A stretch of 64,000 nucleotides of DNA, taken from the NCBI RefSeq assembly GCF_042468235.1, contig NZ_CP170386.1, positions 1,550,001-1,614,000 of the forward strand, in the 5' to 3' direction. Positions 20,498 through 29,926 of this stretch are shown in pieces. Position numbers and translations under genes: made by a program. Under the pieces are notes generated by a model, which did no database searches, was not told where the DNA came from, and saw nothing but the letters and a program-made list of their open reading frames with translations. The first letter of the stretch is position 1; every line of letters starts with the position of its first letter. The stretch comes from Lonepinella sp042468235. Its GTDB lineage: Bacteria; Pseudomonadota; Gammaproteobacteria; Enterobacterales; Pasteurellaceae.

Positions 20498-21811
20498 TTA
20501 TTTTTTCTCAAACAACGAGATACTTTCCAAATGTCCTGTATGAGGGAACATATCGATCATTGCTACTTTGCTTAATTGATAGCCTGAATTTAACAAATTC
20601 TCCGCATCACGTACCAAAGTTGCTGGATTACAAGAAATATACAAAATTTTATCCGCTTGCAACTGGCAAATACTTTCCATAGCAAAAGATGCACCACTAC
20701 GGGGCGGATCGAGCAAAATTTTATTAAATGGTGTTTTCGCCCAATGTTGGTTTAAAAACGGCTGATCCAAATCCCCTTGCTCAAATTCGACATTGCAACA
20801 GCTATTTTGTTCCGCATTTTTGCGAGCTTTCTCAACCATTTCTGCGACACCTTCTACACCCACTACTTTTTGTACTAACTGACTTATCGGTAAGGTGAAA
20901 TTACCCATTCCACAAAATAAATCTAGCACGCAATCAGTTTTATTCAACGCCAACCAATTCAACGCCGTTGCCACCATCTGCTGGTTTAATAAGCGATTAA
21001 TTTGAATAAAATCCCGAATATCAAACTGGAGCAACAAATCGCCAATTTGATAATAAGGTATCTCGCCACAAAATTGTTGAATTTGCTGATCATCTTGAAC
21101 AAACAACATCAATTTTTCCTGTTCCGCAAAATTTAACAGCAAACTGCGGTCTTTTTCACTCAAGTTTTTACTATAACGTAGTAACATGGCTATGCCATTG
21201 TCTGCTAAGGTTAATTCAATATGCCCGAGTAATTTGGGTTGAGAAAATTGACGTAATAATGTGAGAAGTTTCGGCAATAAGTTATCCAGTGCTGGTTCAA
21301 GTACATCACATTGCTGAATATTCACTATTTGCGATGAGCTTTTTCGCCGAAAGCCGATGTCAAGCTGCTTAGTTTTGGGATTTACGTTCACACTCAACCG
21401 CACCCGACGACGATATTGCCAGCCGTCACCGACAATCATCGGCATAAACACAATGCCCTGCGGTTGCAATTTTTCTAAACGAGAAAACAACGCCTGTTGT
21501 TTAGCCAGCCTTTGCATTTCAAGCGGAATATGTTGACTCTGACAACCACCACAAGCCTGATACACTGCACACTGTGGTGCTTGCCGCTGTGGATTGGTAT
21601 GTAAAATCTTCTTCGCGACCGCCCGTCCATACTGGCGTTTTTCTTCTATAATTTCCGCTTGCACGGTTTCATTTGGCAAAGCATTTTCCACAAACCACGT
21701 CTTACCATTTACTTTACCCACGCCCAATCCCTGATAATCCAAAGATTGAATGGTCAATTCAAAGTGCGGTGTTTTTTTCGCTTTTTTTTCTGGAGTGTAA
21801 AATAATGCCAT
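20498..21811 (-). CDS. rlmD: 23S rRNA (uracil-1939-C5)-methyltransferase
   Basis: RlmD methylates U1939 of 23S rRNA using S-adenosylmethionine. The 437 residues show a TRAM domain (~14-70), Fe-S-cluster cysteines C81, C87, C90 and C168, the SAM motif 'VLDLFCGMGNFTLP', 'LLDPPRSGA' and the catalytic-Cys motif 'ILYISCNPATLVRD'. It begins 9 bp after recO and ends 9 bp before relA, so it is in a tight operon. Confidence 0.97.
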   Translation of the reverse strand: MALFYTPEKKAKKTPHFELTIQSLDYQGLGVGKVNGKTWFVENALPNETVQAEIIEEKRQYGRAVAKKILHTNPQRQAPQCAVYQACGGCQSQHIPLEMQRLAKQQALFSRLEKLQPQGIVFMPMIVGDGWQYRRRVRLSVNVNPKTKQLDIGFRRKSSSQIVNIQQCDVLEPALDNLLPKLLTLLRQFSQPKLLGHIELTLADNGIAMLLRYSKNLSEKDRSLLLNFAEQEKLMLFVQDDQQIQQFCGEIPYYQIGDLLLQFDIRDFIQINRLLNQQMVATALNWLALNKTDCVLDLFCGMGNFTLPISQLVQKVVGVEGVAEMVEKARKNAEQNSCCNVEFEQGDLDQPFLNQHWAKTPFNKILLDPPRSGASFAMESICQLQADKILYISCNPATLVRDAENLLNSGYQLSKVAMIDMFPHTGHLESISLFEKK

Positions 21812-21820
21812 TGTGTTAAA

Positions 21821-22555
21821 TTATTTTAAATATAAAATATTTTGGCTAAACAATTCCCGACTTTTCAAAGGATTATTACCAAGATAGGGTTTCAACGCCA
21901 TTCGAGTAAATCGTTTCGCCGCTTTCAGTACATCTGCATCGGTAAATTCCAACGCCTGAAATGCTAATAAATCTCGTCCATAAAAGGTTTGGTTATTTTT
22001 TATCAAGGACGCAATAAAACCCTTTTCTTCCCGATATTGATAGGTCATCGCTGCATCAATAGGCAAGCCAGACCCAGCACAATGTCCAAAATCTACGCCA
22101 TAACCTAAAATTTGCAACAGCTGAAATTCAAAGGTTCGCAACGCAGGTTCAACATTCTCGGCTTGAGCCAACATCATTAAACATTGCAAATAATATTGGA
22201 ATAATAAGGGATTAGGTGTTTCCTGTTCAATCACCCGACAAAGTAGTTCATTCACATAGAAGCCACTAAACAACGCCGTTTGTTGCAACGGCAAGGCAAT
22301 CGCCGCAGGCTCGGCTTTAGTCAAGGTTTTCAACTCACCCTTGCCCGTCCAGCGTAACAACAACGGTGTAAAAGGTTGCAATACACCTTTCCACGCTGAC
22401 TGTTTCCGTCTTGCCCCTTTCGCCAACACCGTTAACCGTCCCGTTTCTTCAGTAAATAAATCCACTAACAAACTGGTTTCACTATATGCTCGGCGGTGTA
22501 AAACAAAGCCACGTTGCCAATTTTCGATGATCAAATCTCCCGATAAAAAAGTCAC
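21821..22555 (-). CDS. recO: DNA repair protein RecO
   Basis: RecO works with RecR and RecF to load RecA on SSB-coated gaps and can anneal strands. The 244 residues contain the N-terminal OB-fold ('GFVLHRRAYSETSLLVDLFTEETGRLTVLAKGARR', cited by region) and a helical C-terminal part with 'YVNELLCRVI' and 'FEFQLLQILGYGVDFGHC'. It is the first gene of the recO-rlmD-relA-dgkA cluster. Confidence 0.96.
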   Translation of the reverse strand: MTFLSGDLIIENWQRGFVLHRRAYSETSLLVDLFTEETGRLTVLAKGARRKQSAWKGVLQPFTPLLLRWTGKGELKTLTKAEPAAIALPLQQTALFSGFYVNELLCRVIEQETPNPLLFQYYLQCLMMLAQAENVEPALRTFEFQLLQILGYGVDFGHCAGSGLPIDAAMTYQYREEKGFIASLIKNNQTFYGRDLLAFQALEFTDADVLKAAKRFTRMALKPYLGNNPLKSRELFSQNILYLK

Positions 22556-22675
22556 TCCATTTTAGCAGATCCTAAAGAAAATTCATTGTAGTTTTTTTAT
22601 AGTTAAGCAGCAAAGTTAGGAAGTATTATGGTTAATGATTTTTGGTACTTGGATAACAGCTTATTTTATAATGCG

Positions 22676-23194
22676 TTACATACATAACCGAATTGCATTC
22701 ATAAAACAAGCTGACTGACATTCGCCACAGCCATTGCAACGGTTGTCATCAATGGTTAAATCAGGAGTAATTGCCTGTTGCGGGCAAGATAGTTGGCAGG
22801 TGGCGCAGGCTTGTTGTTGCTTTAATAAGCAGTCTGCATTGAAAACAGGGCGTAAGCCTGTATCTGCTTTAAAAGAGATATGTAATGCATTAGTCGGGCA
22901 ATGCTTGGCACATTCCCCACAGAATGAACAACTGGTATAGCTTAAATCTAATACGGCTTTTTGATTTGTTACGGAAATTAGCCCTAAAGAACAGGCTGTT
23001 ACACATTCACCACAACCGGTGCAGGCTGTCAAGAAAAGACTTTCTTTGGCTGCGAAAGGTGGGCGGGCTATCGTCCGTTTGTTGTGCTGATCATTTTTTT
23101 CGACGGCATGCCACATGCTACGCAGCAGTCCGCGACGAGAAATCTGCTGGTGTGAAAGATAAGCCTGATAATAGCGTTGGTCTTTTGTTTGCAT
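22676..23194 (-). CDS. napF: NapF-like ferredoxin-type protein
   Basis: The 172-residue protein has four Cys-rich blocks: 'CTGCGECVTACSLG', 'CSFCGECAKHCP', a divergent 'CLLKQQQACATCQLSCPQ' and 'CNGCGECQSACFMNAI', enough for three or four [4Fe-4S] clusters. The N-terminus has 'SRRGLLRSM', a remnant twin-arginine-like motif seen in NapF. NapF proteins are cytoplasmic and help load clusters into molybdoenzymes. Here it follows dmsD by 21 bp with no nap genes nearby, so it more likely serves the DmsABC reductase. That role is inference from context. Confidence 0.82.
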   Translation of the reverse strand: MQTKDQRYYQAYLSHQQISRRGLLRSMWHAVEKNDQHNKRTIARPPFAAKESLFLTACTGCGECVTACSLGLISVTNQKAVLDLSYTSCSFCGECAKHCPTNALHISFKADTGLRPVFNADCLLKQQQACATCQLSCPQQAITPDLTIDDNRCNGCGECQSACFMNAIRLCM

Positions 23195-23215
23195 AATGAT
23201 TATCCGCCAAAAGTT

Positions 23216-23836
23216 TTAAAAAAATAACCGCACTTTACTTGTCATCAAATTCAGTCGTTGTTGCCAATAAGATAAAGTTTGCTGGCAAAGCTGAGCAACA
23301 CCTTGATAAAAAAGAGAATCTGAGCTCGCCAGCAATTCAAAATAACGTGTTGACCAAGGCAATAAATACTCGGTTAAATATTCTGTCAATAATGTGGGTT
23401 GTTGTTCTGCCAAGTAAGCTGTCAACATGAGCATTAAGCCAATGTGATCTTCGGGTTCTTCTGATGGTGCAATAAAGTTTATTCGATGCTGTCGCAAAAA
23501 CTGACGTAATGTTAATAAAGATGAACCAAAAATCACCACTTCAGGATCGAGATATACCGATCCCCATGGTGGAGCAAGCAACGTATTTGGACCAATAAAT
23601 AACATCTGATATTGTTGCACTAACTCTTCATCAGTGCGTTGTAAGCCTTGTTCAATATAGCTTACACTCGTTGAATTTGTTGCCACGCCGGTGGCTTGTT
23701 GCCATTCTTTCGCCCAATCAGCTTGTTGAAAAAAGGCCAAAATTGACCGCACTTTTGCATCATCAGGTGAATAATAAAGCAATGCACCGAGCATTTTACT
23801 GGCAATATTAATTTGCGTTAACAATTCTGTTTGCAT
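23216..23836 (-). CDS. dmsD: TorD/DmsD-family redox enzyme maturation chaperone
   Basis: The protein of 206 residues belongs to the TorD/NarJ-like all-helical family; the motif 'LAPPWGSVYLDPE' and 'EEPEDHIGLMLMLTAYLAEQ' match the family's P-W-S-Y-D/E and E-P-xDH blocks. These proteins bind the Tat leader and apo-form of molybdenum reductases, here presumably DmsA. I chose the ATG at 23836 (preceded by GGGAT); an upstream GTG at 23854 overlaps a hairpin and would add six residues. It is encoded after dmsC in the dms operon. Confidence 0.85.
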   Translation of the reverse strand: MQTELLTQINIASKMLGALLYYSPDDAKVRSILAFFQQADWAKEWQQATGVATNSTSVSYIEQGLQRTDEELVQQYQMLFIGPNTLLAPPWGSVYLDPEVVIFGSSLLTLRQFLRQHRINFIAPSEEPEDHIGLMLMLTAYLAEQQPTLLTEYLTEYLLPWSTRYFELLASSDSLFYQGVAQLCQQTLSYWQQRLNLMTSKVRLFF

Positions 23837-23848
23837 AAAGTTATCCCA

Positions 23849-23874
23849 CACCACCCACTAGAGAGCGGGTGGTG
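23849..23874. repeat. Hairpin in the dmsC-dmsD gap
   Basis: CACCACCC (23849-23856) pairs with GGGTGGTG (23867-23874) around 10 bases. No U-run follows on the minus strand, so it may set relative expression of dmsABC and dmsD by mRNA processing rather than stop transcription. Confidence 0.6.
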
Positions 23875-23885
23875 AATATTAAAAA

Positions 23886-24719
23886 CTAGCCACCCACTGC
23901 CATACCTGCGGTCATATGTAAGCTATAAAAAATAATCCGTCCGATCATTTCCGCTACTAATACGATGACAGCAGATAAATACCAATGCATAGTATTTTTT
24001 CCAACATACAGCAAACCACCTCCAATAGCCAACAAACTGAATCGGCTGATTTGCCAAACCGCATAATGTGGCACTAACGCGGTTGCTTGCTGTACCGACG
24101 TGGTTATATGATTTAATTCCATGCCTTGATAAATCGCGACGATCATTGCTAAAAAGACAGCAAACAGATAAAGTTTCGGTGAGTAACGTAATACATAGCT
24201 TTTGTGTGGATTAGGTTGCCATAATGTATAACCTAAAGCACAACCACCAATGACAATAGTCAAGTAAAACTGCCAAGAAGTGAGTGAACTATTCCAAGTT
24301 GGTACCGTATCAATATGATAGACATTATTCATCATATACATAAATACCAACCCACAAAGTGCGGTTAAAATTCGCAAAAATTTATCCATCTTTTCAGATA
24401 GCTTATTCAGTAAACTGAGCAACCAATAAATACCGGCAAAAGCAAAAAATACCGCACCACCGGCAATTTCATTGCTCAGCATGGATTCACCCACTCGGTT
24501 AAGGCTGTTAAATGCGCGTATTGGTGTGCCTAAATGAAGAATGGAAGCAATAAAACCGATGCCTAATAAGATCAATAAAACCAATAAGGCTTTATTTAAA
24601 TATATGCGACTAGATTGACTTTGGTTATTGGCAATCACACAAAAAATCAACCAAGCGCCAACCACACTTTGAGCAAGCACCGTAAAGATTACTAAGGGTA
24701 ATTCGTGTAATCCGTTCAT
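23886..24719 (-). CDS. dmsC: DmsC, membrane anchor of DMSO reductase
   Basis: The 277-residue protein has about eight hydrophobic segments and the DmsC N-terminus 'GLHELPLVIFTVLAQSVVGAW', with 'LHLGTPIRAFNSLNRVGESMLSNE', cited by its ends. DmsC anchors DmsAB and oxidises menaquinol, passing electrons to DmsB. It starts 1 bp after the dmsB stop codon. Confidence 0.95.
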   Translation of the reverse strand: MNGLHELPLVIFTVLAQSVVGAWLIFCVIANNQSQSSRIYLNKALLVLLILLGIGFIASILHLGTPIRAFNSLNRVGESMLSNEIAGGAVFFAFAGIYWLLSLLNKLSEKMDKFLRILTALCGLVFMYMMNNVYHIDTVPTWNSSLTSWQFYLTIVIGGCALGYTLWQPNPHKSYVLRYSPKLYLFAVFLAMIVAIYQGMELNHITTSVQQATALVPHYAVWQISRFSLLAIGGGLLYVGKNTMHWYLSAVIVLVAEMIGRIIFYSLHMTAGMAVGG

Positions 24720-24720
24720 G

Positions 24721-25338
24721 TTACACCTCCCGTGGATTAGCTAGAAAGCCTGTTCGGTCACCTGTTAGACGGGCATTTTTATTGACTTTAATGACCAAAT
24801 TAGGGTGCGTCAATTCAGCCGGTGGCAATGGCGCAATCGCCGCTTGATTGCCATATTTGGCACGTAATTCATCAATCGGCGCAAAATCCAATGCCCGCAA
24901 CGGGCAAGCCTCGACACAAATCGGTTTATAACCGGCTTTAATGCGAGAATAACAGCCATCACATTTGGTCATATGCCCTTTTTTAGCATCAAATTGCGGT
25001 GCATCATAAGGGCATGCCATATGACAATAACGACAACCAATGCAAGTTTCTTCATTAACAATGACAAAACCGTCTGCATTTTTGTGCATAGCTCCCGTTG
25101 GACAAACTTTAGTACAAGCAGGATCACTACAATGATTGCAGGAAATAGACATATAATAAGCAAACACATCTTGATGCCAACAGCCATCATTACCTTGAGC
25201 CCAACTTCCCCCGGCATATTCATAAATACGACGGAAATTGACTTCCGTGTCTAAATCTTTGTAATCTTTACAAGCCAGTTCACAAGTTTTACAACCTGTG
25301 CAACGCTCTGAATCAAAATAAAAACCATATTGTTGCAT
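24721..25338 (-). CDS. dmsB: DmsB, iron-sulfur subunit of DMSO reductase
   Basis: The 205-residue electron-transfer subunit carries four [4Fe-4S] motifs: 'CTGCKTCELACKDYKDL', 'CNHCSDPACTKVCPTGAM', 'CIGCRYCHMACPYDAP' and 'CDGCYSRIKAGYKPICVEACP'. It passes electrons from DmsC to the molybdenum site in DmsA and has no Tat leader, so it should be exported together with DmsA. dmsA lies 9 bp upstream and dmsC 1 bp downstream. Confidence 0.97.
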   Translation of the reverse strand: MQQYGFYFDSERCTGCKTCELACKDYKDLDTEVNFRRIYEYAGGSWAQGNDGCWHQDVFAYYMSISCNHCSDPACTKVCPTGAMHKNADGFVIVNEETCIGCRYCHMACPYDAPQFDAKKGHMTKCDGCYSRIKAGYKPICVEACPLRALDFAPIDELRAKYGNQAAIAPLPPAELTHPNLVIKVNKNARLTGDRTGFLANPREV

Positions 25339-25347
25339 AACTTCCCC

Positions 25348-27783
25348 CTAAATTTTCGCAATTTGTACCAGATTAGAATGTTGTGGATTACCTTTTGCTA
25401 ATGGTGATGGACGTTGTGTAGTAAGCACATTGATACAACCGGAATGATCGATTCGATTGTTATCAGGGGCATACCAAGCACCTTCTCCTAATGCCACCAC
25501 ACCGGGGATAATTCTCGGGGTCACTTTAGCGTTAATATGTATCTCACCACGATCATTAAAAATACGAATTAAATCACCATTTTTAATGCCACGGGGTTGT
25601 GCATCAATTGGGTTCACCCAGATTTCTTGCGGATTAGCAGATTTCAAAATATCTACATTACCATAAGTGGAATGGGTTCGAGCCTTGTAATGAAATCCAC
25701 TTAGTTGCAATGGATATTTTTCCATTAATGGATCACCATAATGTTCAAAGCTATCCACGTGAATAGGTAAAGGATGAATGACTTCATCTTTTGCCAACTT
25801 CCACGTTTGAGCGATTTCAGCAAGGCGTTCAGAATAAATTTCGATTTTTCCAGACGGTGTTTTTAATGGATTTTGTTCAGGATCTTCTCGAAAATCTTTA
25901 TAGGCAATTTTAAAACCATTCGGATCGACTTTTTTGAAAATACCTTGTTGACGAAATTCTTCGAAAGTAGGCAATTCGGGGAGATTTTCCCGAGATTGTT
26001 GATAAAGATGTCTTAACCATTCTTCTTGTGTTCGCCCTTCAGTAAATTGCTGTTTAACGCCTAATTTCTCAGCCAGATCACTGAGCATATCGTAAATATT
26101 TCGACATTCAAAAGACGGCTTAACCACTTGATCTGCAAAAATAACGTAATTCATATTGGCGACAAAAGCATCTAAACAAAAATCCATTTGTTCTGACGTC
26201 ATACAGTCTGGCAATAAAATATCACTATATTTAGCAGTAGATGTCATGTGATTATCAATGGTAATAATTAACTCACACTTGGATTCATCTTGTAAAATAT
26301 CGTGCGTACGGTTAATTTGTGCATGTTGGTTAATTAAGCAGTTACTTGCATAATTCCAGATCACTTTGATCGGAGCAGACAATTTTTCTACGCCACGAAT
26401 TCCATCCGTGGTAGCGGTCATTTCAGTTCCTCGTATGATTGCATCTGTCCACAAGAACATCGGGATACTCGCCTTAACAGGATTGGTTAAAGTTGGCATT
26501 CTCACAAATGGCACACCATAAGCACTTTCCCTTGCTCCGGTATTTCCACCACTAATCCCCACATTACCCGTTAAAATTGGCAACATGGCGATTGCTCGAG
26601 AAATTATTTCTCCATTGCTACGTCGTTGTGGTCCCCAACCTTGTGAGATATAAGCCGGTTTAGTTTGACCAATTTCACGAGCAAGTTTAACAATGCGATC
26701 CGCCGGAATTCCCGTAATTTTGGCTGCCCAATCAGGAGTTTTAGCAATACCGTCATCACTTTGCCCTAAAATATAGGCTTTGTAATGGCTATTAGGGGTG
26801 GCAGATTTAGGAAGTGTTTTCTCGTCATAGCCTACACAATATTTATCTAAGAAAGGCTGATCAACCATATTTTCAGTAATTAATACATAAGCCAAAGCAG
26901 AAACAAGTGCGGCATCCGTGCCGGGCCGAATTGGAATCCATTCATCTTCTCGTCCTGCCCCTGTATCGGTATAACGGGGATCAATAATAATCATCTTCGC
27001 TTTAGATTTTTCTCTGGCTTGTTCAATACAATAAGTTAAGCCTCCGCCACTCATACGAGTTTCACTCGGATTATTACCAAACAACACCACAAGTTTGGTA
27101 TTTTCAATATCGGCTAACCCATTACCTAATGCCCAACCACCACCATAGGTATAATCTAATCCTACAGCAATTTGTGCCGTACTATAATCGCCATAATGAT
27201 TTAAATAACCACCGATACAGTTCATTAAGCGAGCAATCAATGTCGAACCGGGAGGCCAAGACTTAGTTACGGTTCCCCCCAATGTGCCGGTACCATAATT
27301 TAAATAGATACTCTCGTTACCATATTCAGCAATATTTTTTTGTAAAGATTGAGCAATTTCAGTTAATGCTTGATCCCAAGAAATACGTTTAAATTTTCCT
27401 TCACCGCGTTTCCCTATACGTTTCATCGGATATTTTAATCGATCGGGATTATACACGCGTCTTCGCATTGAACGCCCACGTAAACAGGCTCTGACTTGAT
27501 GATCTAAATTATAGGTCTCCGTACCGGTATTATCTGTTTCAACATAGGTAATTTGATTATCTTTAACATGCATACGCAAAGGGCAACGGCTACCGCAGTT
27601 TACCGTGCATGCGCTCCATACAATTTTTTCTTCACTTTGCGTAGATTGAACTTCTTTGGCTTGAGTAGTAAAAGGAATGGATAACCCACTGGTTGCTGCC
27701 AATGCAGTTAATCCGCTGGCTTTCACAAAATCACGCCGTTTTATTTGTGGCAAATTTTGCCCTGCTAATTTTGTTATGTCCAT
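25348..27783 (-). CDS. dmsA: DmsA, molybdopterin catalytic subunit of DMSO reductase
   Basis: The 811-residue protein reduces dimethyl sulfoxide and N-oxides on a bis-MGD molybdenum cofactor. The Tat leader is 'KRRDFVKASGLTALAATSG' at ~15-35. A Cys motif for an FS0 cluster follows ('CTVNCGSRCPLRMHV' plus 'ACLRGRS'), and the Mo-ligand Ser is in 'HYGDYSTAQ'. The C-terminal cofactor domain includes 'HSTYGNVDILKSANPQEIWVN', cited as a region. dmsBC and dmsD follow on the minus strand; an FNR site precedes it. Confidence 0.97.
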   Translation of the reverse strand: MDITKLAGQNLPQIKRRDFVKASGLTALAATSGLSIPFTTQAKEVQSTQSEEKIVWSACTVNCGSRCPLRMHVKDNQITYVETDNTGTETYNLDHQVRACLRGRSMRRRVYNPDRLKYPMKRIGKRGEGKFKRISWDQALTEIAQSLQKNIAEYGNESIYLNYGTGTLGGTVTKSWPPGSTLIARLMNCIGGYLNHYGDYSTAQIAVGLDYTYGGGWALGNGLADIENTKLVVLFGNNPSETRMSGGGLTYCIEQAREKSKAKMIIIDPRYTDTGAGREDEWIPIRPGTDAALVSALAYVLITENMVDQPFLDKYCVGYDEKTLPKSATPNSHYKAYILGQSDDGIAKTPDWAAKITGIPADRIVKLAREIGQTKPAYISQGWGPQRRSNGEIISRAIAMLPILTGNVGISGGNTGARESAYGVPFVRMPTLTNPVKASIPMFLWTDAIIRGTEMTATTDGIRGVEKLSAPIKVIWNYASNCLINQHAQINRTHDILQDESKCELIITIDNHMTSTAKYSDILLPDCMTSEQMDFCLDAFVANMNYVIFADQVVKPSFECRNIYDMLSDLAEKLGVKQQFTEGRTQEEWLRHLYQQSRENLPELPTFEEFRQQGIFKKVDPNGFKIAYKDFREDPEQNPLKTPSGKIEIYSERLAEIAQTWKLAKDEVIHPLPIHVDSFEHYGDPLMEKYPLQLSGFHYKARTHSTYGNVDILKSANPQEIWVNPIDAQPRGIKNGDLIRIFNDRGEIHINAKVTPRIIPGVVALGEGAWYAPDNNRIDHSGCINVLTTQRPSPLAKGNPQHSNLVQIAKI

Positions 27784-28148
27784 ATTGTTTGTCCTAATAG
27801 ATATAAAGGTAGATAAGTAAGATAAAAATAAAAAACGTTATAAAAAGTAACGTTATTCTAAATATGGCATAATAGAACAATAAATACTCTGATCCAGATC
27901 AAGAAAATCGTGATATTTTATAATCAAATCATAAAGTTAACCTTATTAATAATTGTTATCCTTTATGTGTTATTTCTTTGTTAAGTATTCTGTTAGTTTT
28001 AGTTAAAAGTGCGGTGTAAAATGTTAAAGATTTTTTTCTCTTTACCTAAATTTCGTTTTATCACTCAAATAATCTTGAAAAAAACCTTGTTTTTTTTCAC
28101 CGCACTTTGCTTTATCATAATCACAACTTTTTTTAATTTTAAAATACG
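27784..28148. other. Divergent regulatory region dmsA / rsmE
   Basis: This 365-bp gap has no coding frame. It contains the FNR site at 27889-27902 and a NarP/NarL-type heptamer (TACTTAT on the minus strand, 27813-27819). It also holds two uptake signals in inverted orientation (~28006 and ~28099) that could pair as a weak terminator-like structure. I could not assign an rsmE promoter. Confidence 0.6.
27889..27902 (-). promoter_or_regulatory. FNR binding site of the dms operon
   Basis: On the minus strand the site reads TTGATCTGGATCAG, matching 9 of 10 defined bases of TTGAT-N4-ATCAA. Its centre (27895.5) lies about 41 bp before a start expected near 27854, with a CATATT -10 element at 27861-27866. 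That is the class II activator position, in line with anaerobic induction. Confidence 0.75.
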
Positions 28149-28880
28149 ATGCGAATACCCAGAATTTATCACCCCGAACCCTTAGAAAACCAAACGACTT
28201 GTCAACTCAGCGAAGATGCTGCCAATCACGTTGGGCGAGTATTGCGTATGCAGGTTAGCGAAAAATTAGAGCTGTTTGATGGCTCAAATTATATTTATCC
28301 TGCTCAAATTACCGAAAGCAGTAAAAAAACGGTCAGTGTCGAAATTTTAGATCGTCAACTTGATAACCGAGAAAGCCCGTTAAAAATCCATTTAGGACAA
28401 GTGATTTCTCGTGGCGAGCGAATGGAATTTACTATTCAAAAATCCGTGGAATTGGGCGTGAATGTAATTACGCCACTTTGGTCAGAACGTTGTGGCGTAA
28501 AATTAGATGCAGAACGGATGGAGAAAAAAATTCAGCAATGGCAGAAAATTGCTATTGCGGCTTGTGAACAATGTGGGCGAAATGTGGTGCCTGAAATTCG
28601 TCCGATGATGAAGTTGCAAGATTGGTGTGCGGAGCAAGATGGCACGTTAAAGCTCAATTTGCACCCAAGAGCCAATTATTCCATTAAAACTTTGCCGCAA
28701 ATTCCTGCGGCTGGTGTGCGGTTGTTGATTGGCTCGGAGGGCGGTTTGTCGCCACAAGAAATTCAGCAGACAAAACAACAAGGCTTTACCGACATTTTGC
28801 TTGGCAAGCGAGTATTACGCACCGAAACCGCCGCTTTAACGGCAATTACCGCATTACAAGTGTGTTTTGGTGATTTATAA
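28149..28880 (+). CDS. rsmE: 16S rRNA (uracil-1498-N3)-methyltransferase
   Basis: RsmE is a SPOUT-fold methyltransferase of the 30S subunit. The 243 residues show an N-terminal PUA-like domain ('RIYHPEPL...HVGRVLRM') and the C-terminal knot with 'LLIGSEGGLSPQEI' and 'LGKRVLRTETAALTAI'. It starts with the usual ATGCG-type 'MRIPRIY'. It is divergent from dmsA and followed 67 bp later by glyQ. Confidence 0.96.
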   Translation: MRIPRIYHPEPLENQTTCQLSEDAANHVGRVLRMQVSEKLELFDGSNYIYPAQITESSKKTVSVEILDRQLDNRESPLKIHLGQVISRGERMEFTIQKSVELGVNVITPLWSERCGVKLDAERMEKKIQQWQKIAIAACEQCGRNVVPEIRPMMKLQDWCAEQDGTLKLNLHPRANYSIKTLPQIPAAGVRLLIGSEGGLSPQEIQQTKQQGFTDILLGKRVLRTETAALTAITALQVCFGDL

Positions 28881-28947
28881 CCGTTTTATATTCATCAATT
28901 TTCCCGTATAATGCGGTGCAAATTTTCATTATTTTTTGAGATAACTT

Positions 28948-29856
28948 ATGACAACAACATTTAACGTAAAAACATTCCAAGGGATGATTTTAGCCCTGCA
29001 AGATTACTGGGCGAAACAAGGGGCAACCATTGTACAGCCTTTTGATATGGAAGTGGGGGCAGGGACTTCTCACCCAATGACGGCACTGCGTGCTTTAGGA
29101 CCTGAGCCAATGGCATTCGCTTATGTACAACCATCACGCCGTCCAACAGACGGTCGTTACGGCGAAAATCCAAACCGTTTGCAACATTATTATCAATTCC
29201 AAGTAGTCATCAAGCCGTCCCCTGATAATATTCAAGAACTCTATTTAGACAGCCTAAAAATGCTCGGTTTTGACCCAACGCAAAACGACATTCGTTTCGT
29301 GGAAGATAACTGGGAAAACCCAACCTTAGGGGCGTGGGGCTTAGGCTGGGAAGTGTGGTTGAATGGTATGGAAGTGACCCAATTTACCTATTTCCAACAA
29401 GTCGGCGGTTTAGAATGTCGTCCTGTCACAGGCGAAATCACCTACGGTTTAGAGCGTTTGGCGATGTATATTCAAGGCGTGGACTCTGTGTATGATTTGG
29501 TTTATTCAAACGGTCCGCTAGGCAAAACCACCTATGGCGATGTGTTCCACCAAAACGAAGTCGAGCAATCTACTTACAATTTTGAATACGCCGACACCGA
29601 TTTCTTGTTCCAATGTTTCGATCACTACGAAAAAGAAGCCAAAGCCTTGTTAGAATTAGAAAAACCGTTACCATTGCCTGCTTACGAACGCATTTTAAAA
29701 GCCGCACATAGCTTTAATATGCTAGATGCGCGCAAAGCGATTTCGGTCACGGAACGTCAGCGTTATATTTTGCGTATTCGCACGCTGACTAAAGGCGTAG
29801 CGGAGGCTTATTATGCGAGTCGTGAAGCGTTAGGGTTTCCGGGGTGTAAGAAGTAG
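28948..29856 (+). CDS. glyQ: Glycyl-tRNA synthetase alpha subunit
   Basis: The alpha subunit of the alpha2-beta2 glycyl-tRNA synthetase holds the class II aminoacylation core. The 302 residues (E. coli 303) contain the highly conserved 'QDYWAKQGATIVQP', 'VGAGTSHPMT', 'VQPSRRPTDGRYGENPNR' and 'GLERLAMYIQGVDSVYDL' blocks. Its partner glyS is separated from it by a 1-kb YhcG-family gene, unlike the adjacent glyQS of E. coli. Confidence 0.98.
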   Translation: MTTTFNVKTFQGMILALQDYWAKQGATIVQPFDMEVGAGTSHPMTALRALGPEPMAFAYVQPSRRPTDGRYGENPNRLQHYYQFQVVIKPSPDNIQELYLDSLKMLGFDPTQNDIRFVEDNWENPTLGAWGLGWEVWLNGMEVTQFTYFQQVGGLECRPVTGEITYGLERLAMYIQGVDSVYDLVYSNGPLGKTTYGDVFHQNEVEQSTYNFEYADTDFLFQCFDHYEKEAKALLELEKPLPLPAYERILKAAHSFNMLDARKAISVTERQRYILRIRTLTKGVAEAYYASREALGFPGCKK

Positions 29857-29861
29857 GTGAT

Positions 29862-29886
29862 ATTCGGAACACAGTGAGTCCCGAAT
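29862..29886. repeat. Imperfect palindrome downstream of glyQ
   Basis: ATTCGGAACACA (29862-29873) and TGAGTCCCGAAT (29875-29886) are inverted repeats with two mismatches in 12 around one central base. The core resembles the palindrome inside the next gene (30208-30234). Confidence 0.7.
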
Positions 29887-29888
29887 TG

Positions 29889-29905
29889 TGCAATCACTGA
29901 TTGCA
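29889..29905. repeat. Perfect 17-bp palindrome upstream of the YhcG-family gene
   Basis: TGCAATCA-C-TGATTGCA is perfect around a single central C. It shares the CACTG core with 30970-30986 and 30208-30234. Confidence 0.8.
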
Positions 29906-29926
29906 AAATCTAAATAGAGAAACAAA

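Noticed and set aside
22628..22687. 19-codon plus-strand frame starting MVNDFWYLDN
   Set aside because: Very short, overlaps the napF end on the other strand, weak ribosome site and no supporting feature.
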